A stretch of 6,675 nt of DNA from Acidobacteriota bacterium (GTDB taxonomy: Bacteria; Acidobacteriota; Blastocatellia; Pyrinomonadales; Pyrinomonadaceae). The stretch's first letter is position 1. Each line of letters begins with the position of its first letter. A program made the translations under genes and the position numbers. The stretch is from NCBI GenBank assembly GCA_003222835.1, contig QHXE01000277.1, forward strand, positions 1 through 6,675. The letters run 5' to 3'. The notes under the pieces are model-generated. The model was given only the letters and a program-made list of their open reading frames with translations, was not told the origin of the DNA and did not search any database. Positions 5,495 through 6,675 of this stretch are shown in pieces.

Positions 5495-6675
5495 AATCCT
5501 TTCGCCTGATGTTGAAGAGATAGAAAGCTCGAACTCCGAGGCCCCGACTTCTTCAATTAAGGCCGAGCCGGCGCGACGGATACTCGCAAGGTCGCCAATT
5601 CACATCAAGCCGAGCATCGCTGAAGCGCTGCTGGCGCTTTACGTGCTGTTGCTTCTCTGGCGAGTTGCAAGCTTAATCCGCGCCTGGCGCCGCACCAGGG
5701 TAATCGTAAAGAGCGCTCACGAATTCTCGTTTCCTGAACGTGCTCAAACGATAATCCAGAGATGTCAGACTGCGATCGGTTCCCAACGCGTGCGCATTCT
5801 TTGTTCGACGAACGTGCCGGTGCCGATTACCTTCGGTCTGATCAATCCGGTCATCATCCTGCCCGAGCGTTTGTTACATGAAATCGACGAAGAGCTGCTC
5901 ACCACGGCCGTCGGCCACGAATTAATTCACGTCGCGCGGAGAGATTATCTGGCGAACTTGATCTATGAATTCATTTATTTGCCGCTGTCGTTTCATCCGG
6001 CGGCGGCACTGGTACGGCGACGCATCAAGCAGACGCGGGAACTTTGCTGCGATGAGTCAGTCGCCGCAAAACTGCTGAGAGCGGATGTGTACGCTCGCTC
6101 ATTAGTGCGAATGATTGGCTGGGCGCCGCCCGCGCGCCGTCTGGCAATCGACACCACCATCGGTATCAACGAATCAGACATTTTGGAGGTACGAATCATG
6201 TCATTGCTCAAAACACCAAAGCTTAGTTCGCGCCGAAGAGCGCTTCTATTGATAGCTGCCGGCTTGCTGTTGATGACGCCTTGCGTCGCGGCTGCAAAGC
6301 TCGGGCTCAGTTTCGATTTCGATCGGCAGGACACGGCTGCGAGTCTCGAACGACAAGACCTCGCTGTGAGCACCTCGCAGCGACAGAGCCAGGAGTTGTT
6401 GGAGCGAAAAGAACAACGGCAAACGAATGAGACGTTAAAGCGTCAGATGCAGGAGTTAAAGGAACAAGCGCGAACTGCGCCGGCATCGCAACGTTCCGAG
6501 ATCGAAGGGAAGCTACAAGAGGTGCAGCGAGTCTTGGATGAACAGCAGCGACAATTCTCAGAAGCTGAAGCAAGACTGCGCGAGGTCCAACAGAATTTGG
6601 AAGAGCATGAGCGAATGGTTCAGCAGGAAGAAAAATTCACAACCGAAAAAAGAGTGCAAGACCTGCGCGCAGCTC
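5466..6675 (+). CDS. BlaR1-like M56 membrane metalloprotease, main part (5' frameshift, 3' cut by window)
   Basis: The frame is open from 5451 to the window end; GTG 5466 is the first usual start codon but has no Shine-Dalgarno, so it is probably not a real start. Numbering from 5466, a membrane helix lies at 52-72 (EALLALYVLLLLWRVAS). The zinc-protease site H-E-L-I-H is at 151-155, followed by VARRDYLANL and a hydrophobic stretch. E-L-C-C-D-E at 192-197 is the usual downstream acidic motif of M56 peptidases. The last helix is at about 259-277, after a basic run (S-S-R-R-R). Beyond it, in place of the penicillin-binding sensor of BlaR1, come about 115 residues of Gln/Glu/Arg-rich, coiled-coil-like sequence that continue past the window. 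It should work with the adjacent BlaI repressor as an envelope sensor. All catalytic motifs seem intact; only the 5' frameshift argues against function. Confidence 0.85.
   Translation, partial: MSAKPIVFSRILSPDVEEIESSNSEAPTSSIKAEPARRILARSPIHIKPSIAEALLALYVLLLLWRVASLIRAWRRTRVIVKSAHEFSFPERAQTIIQRCQTAIGSQRVRILCSTNVPVPITFGLINPVIILPERLLHEIDEELLTTAVGHELIHVARRDYLANLIYEFIYLPLSFHPAAALVRRRIKQTRELCCDESVAAKLLRADVYARSLVRMIGWAPPARRLAIDTTIGINESDILEVRIMSLLKTPKLSSRRRALLLIAAGLLLMTPCVAAAKLGLSFDFDRQDTAASLERQDLAVSTSQRQSQELLERKEQRQTNETLKRQMQELKEQARTAPASQRSEIEGKLQEVQRVLDEQQRQFSEAEARLREVQQNLEEHERMVQQEEKFTTEKRVQDLRAA

Overview
All genes in this window run left to right on the + strand. The sequence looks like a chromosome of a moderately GC-rich, Gram-negative-type bacterium. 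My best guess is an Acidobacteriota member (Blastocatellia-like). That rests on the gene set (BlaI plus M56 pair with a non-beta-lactam sensor region, zinc-ribbon/proline-rich small membrane protein, MidA-type methyltransferase), degenerate heptamer tracts and a long inverted repeat between genes. It is inference from style, not from a marker gene.

Layout: (1) positions 1-216, the C-terminal end of an unidentified single-span membrane protein. (2) 257-813, a toxin-antitoxin-like pair, a DUF433 antitoxin followed by a DUF5615 PIN-like toxin with a 4-bp GTGA overlap. (3) 928-1772, a small lipoprotein with an OB-fold-like body, overlapped by GTGA with an unrecognised 164-residue, possibly DinB-like protein whose C-terminus runs into a tandem heptamer tract. 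(4) 1719-1817, two adjacent degenerate 7-bp tandem tracts. (5) 1822-2388, a zinc-ribbon membrane protein. (6) 2441-2601, a 161-bp inverted-repeat element with nested small hairpins; its right arm supplies the only upstream ATG of the next gene. (7) 2571-3731, a MidA/NDUFAF7-family SAM-dependent methyltransferase. (8) 3840-4817, a 325-residue beta-rich protein of unknown function behind a very strong ribosome-binding site. (9) 4857-6675, a BlaI-type repressor with a clear sigma70 promoter and two dyad operators, followed by a BlaR1-like M56 membrane metalloprotease that is frameshifted near its second membrane span and runs off the window end.

The genes are mostly unrelated neighbours, not one pathway. 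Two pairs are clear functional units: the DUF433/DUF5615 module and the BlaI/M56 sensor module. In the latter, the M56 protease would normally sense an envelope signal and trigger loss of BlaI repression. Here the part beyond the last membrane span is a long charged, coiled-coil-like segment, not a penicillin-binding domain, so the signal is probably not a beta-lactam. The items most worth a second look are the inverted repeat with compensatory changes, the M56 frameshift with a well-formed internal translation start, and the paired operators. I found no CRISPR array, tRNA, rRNA or transposase gene.
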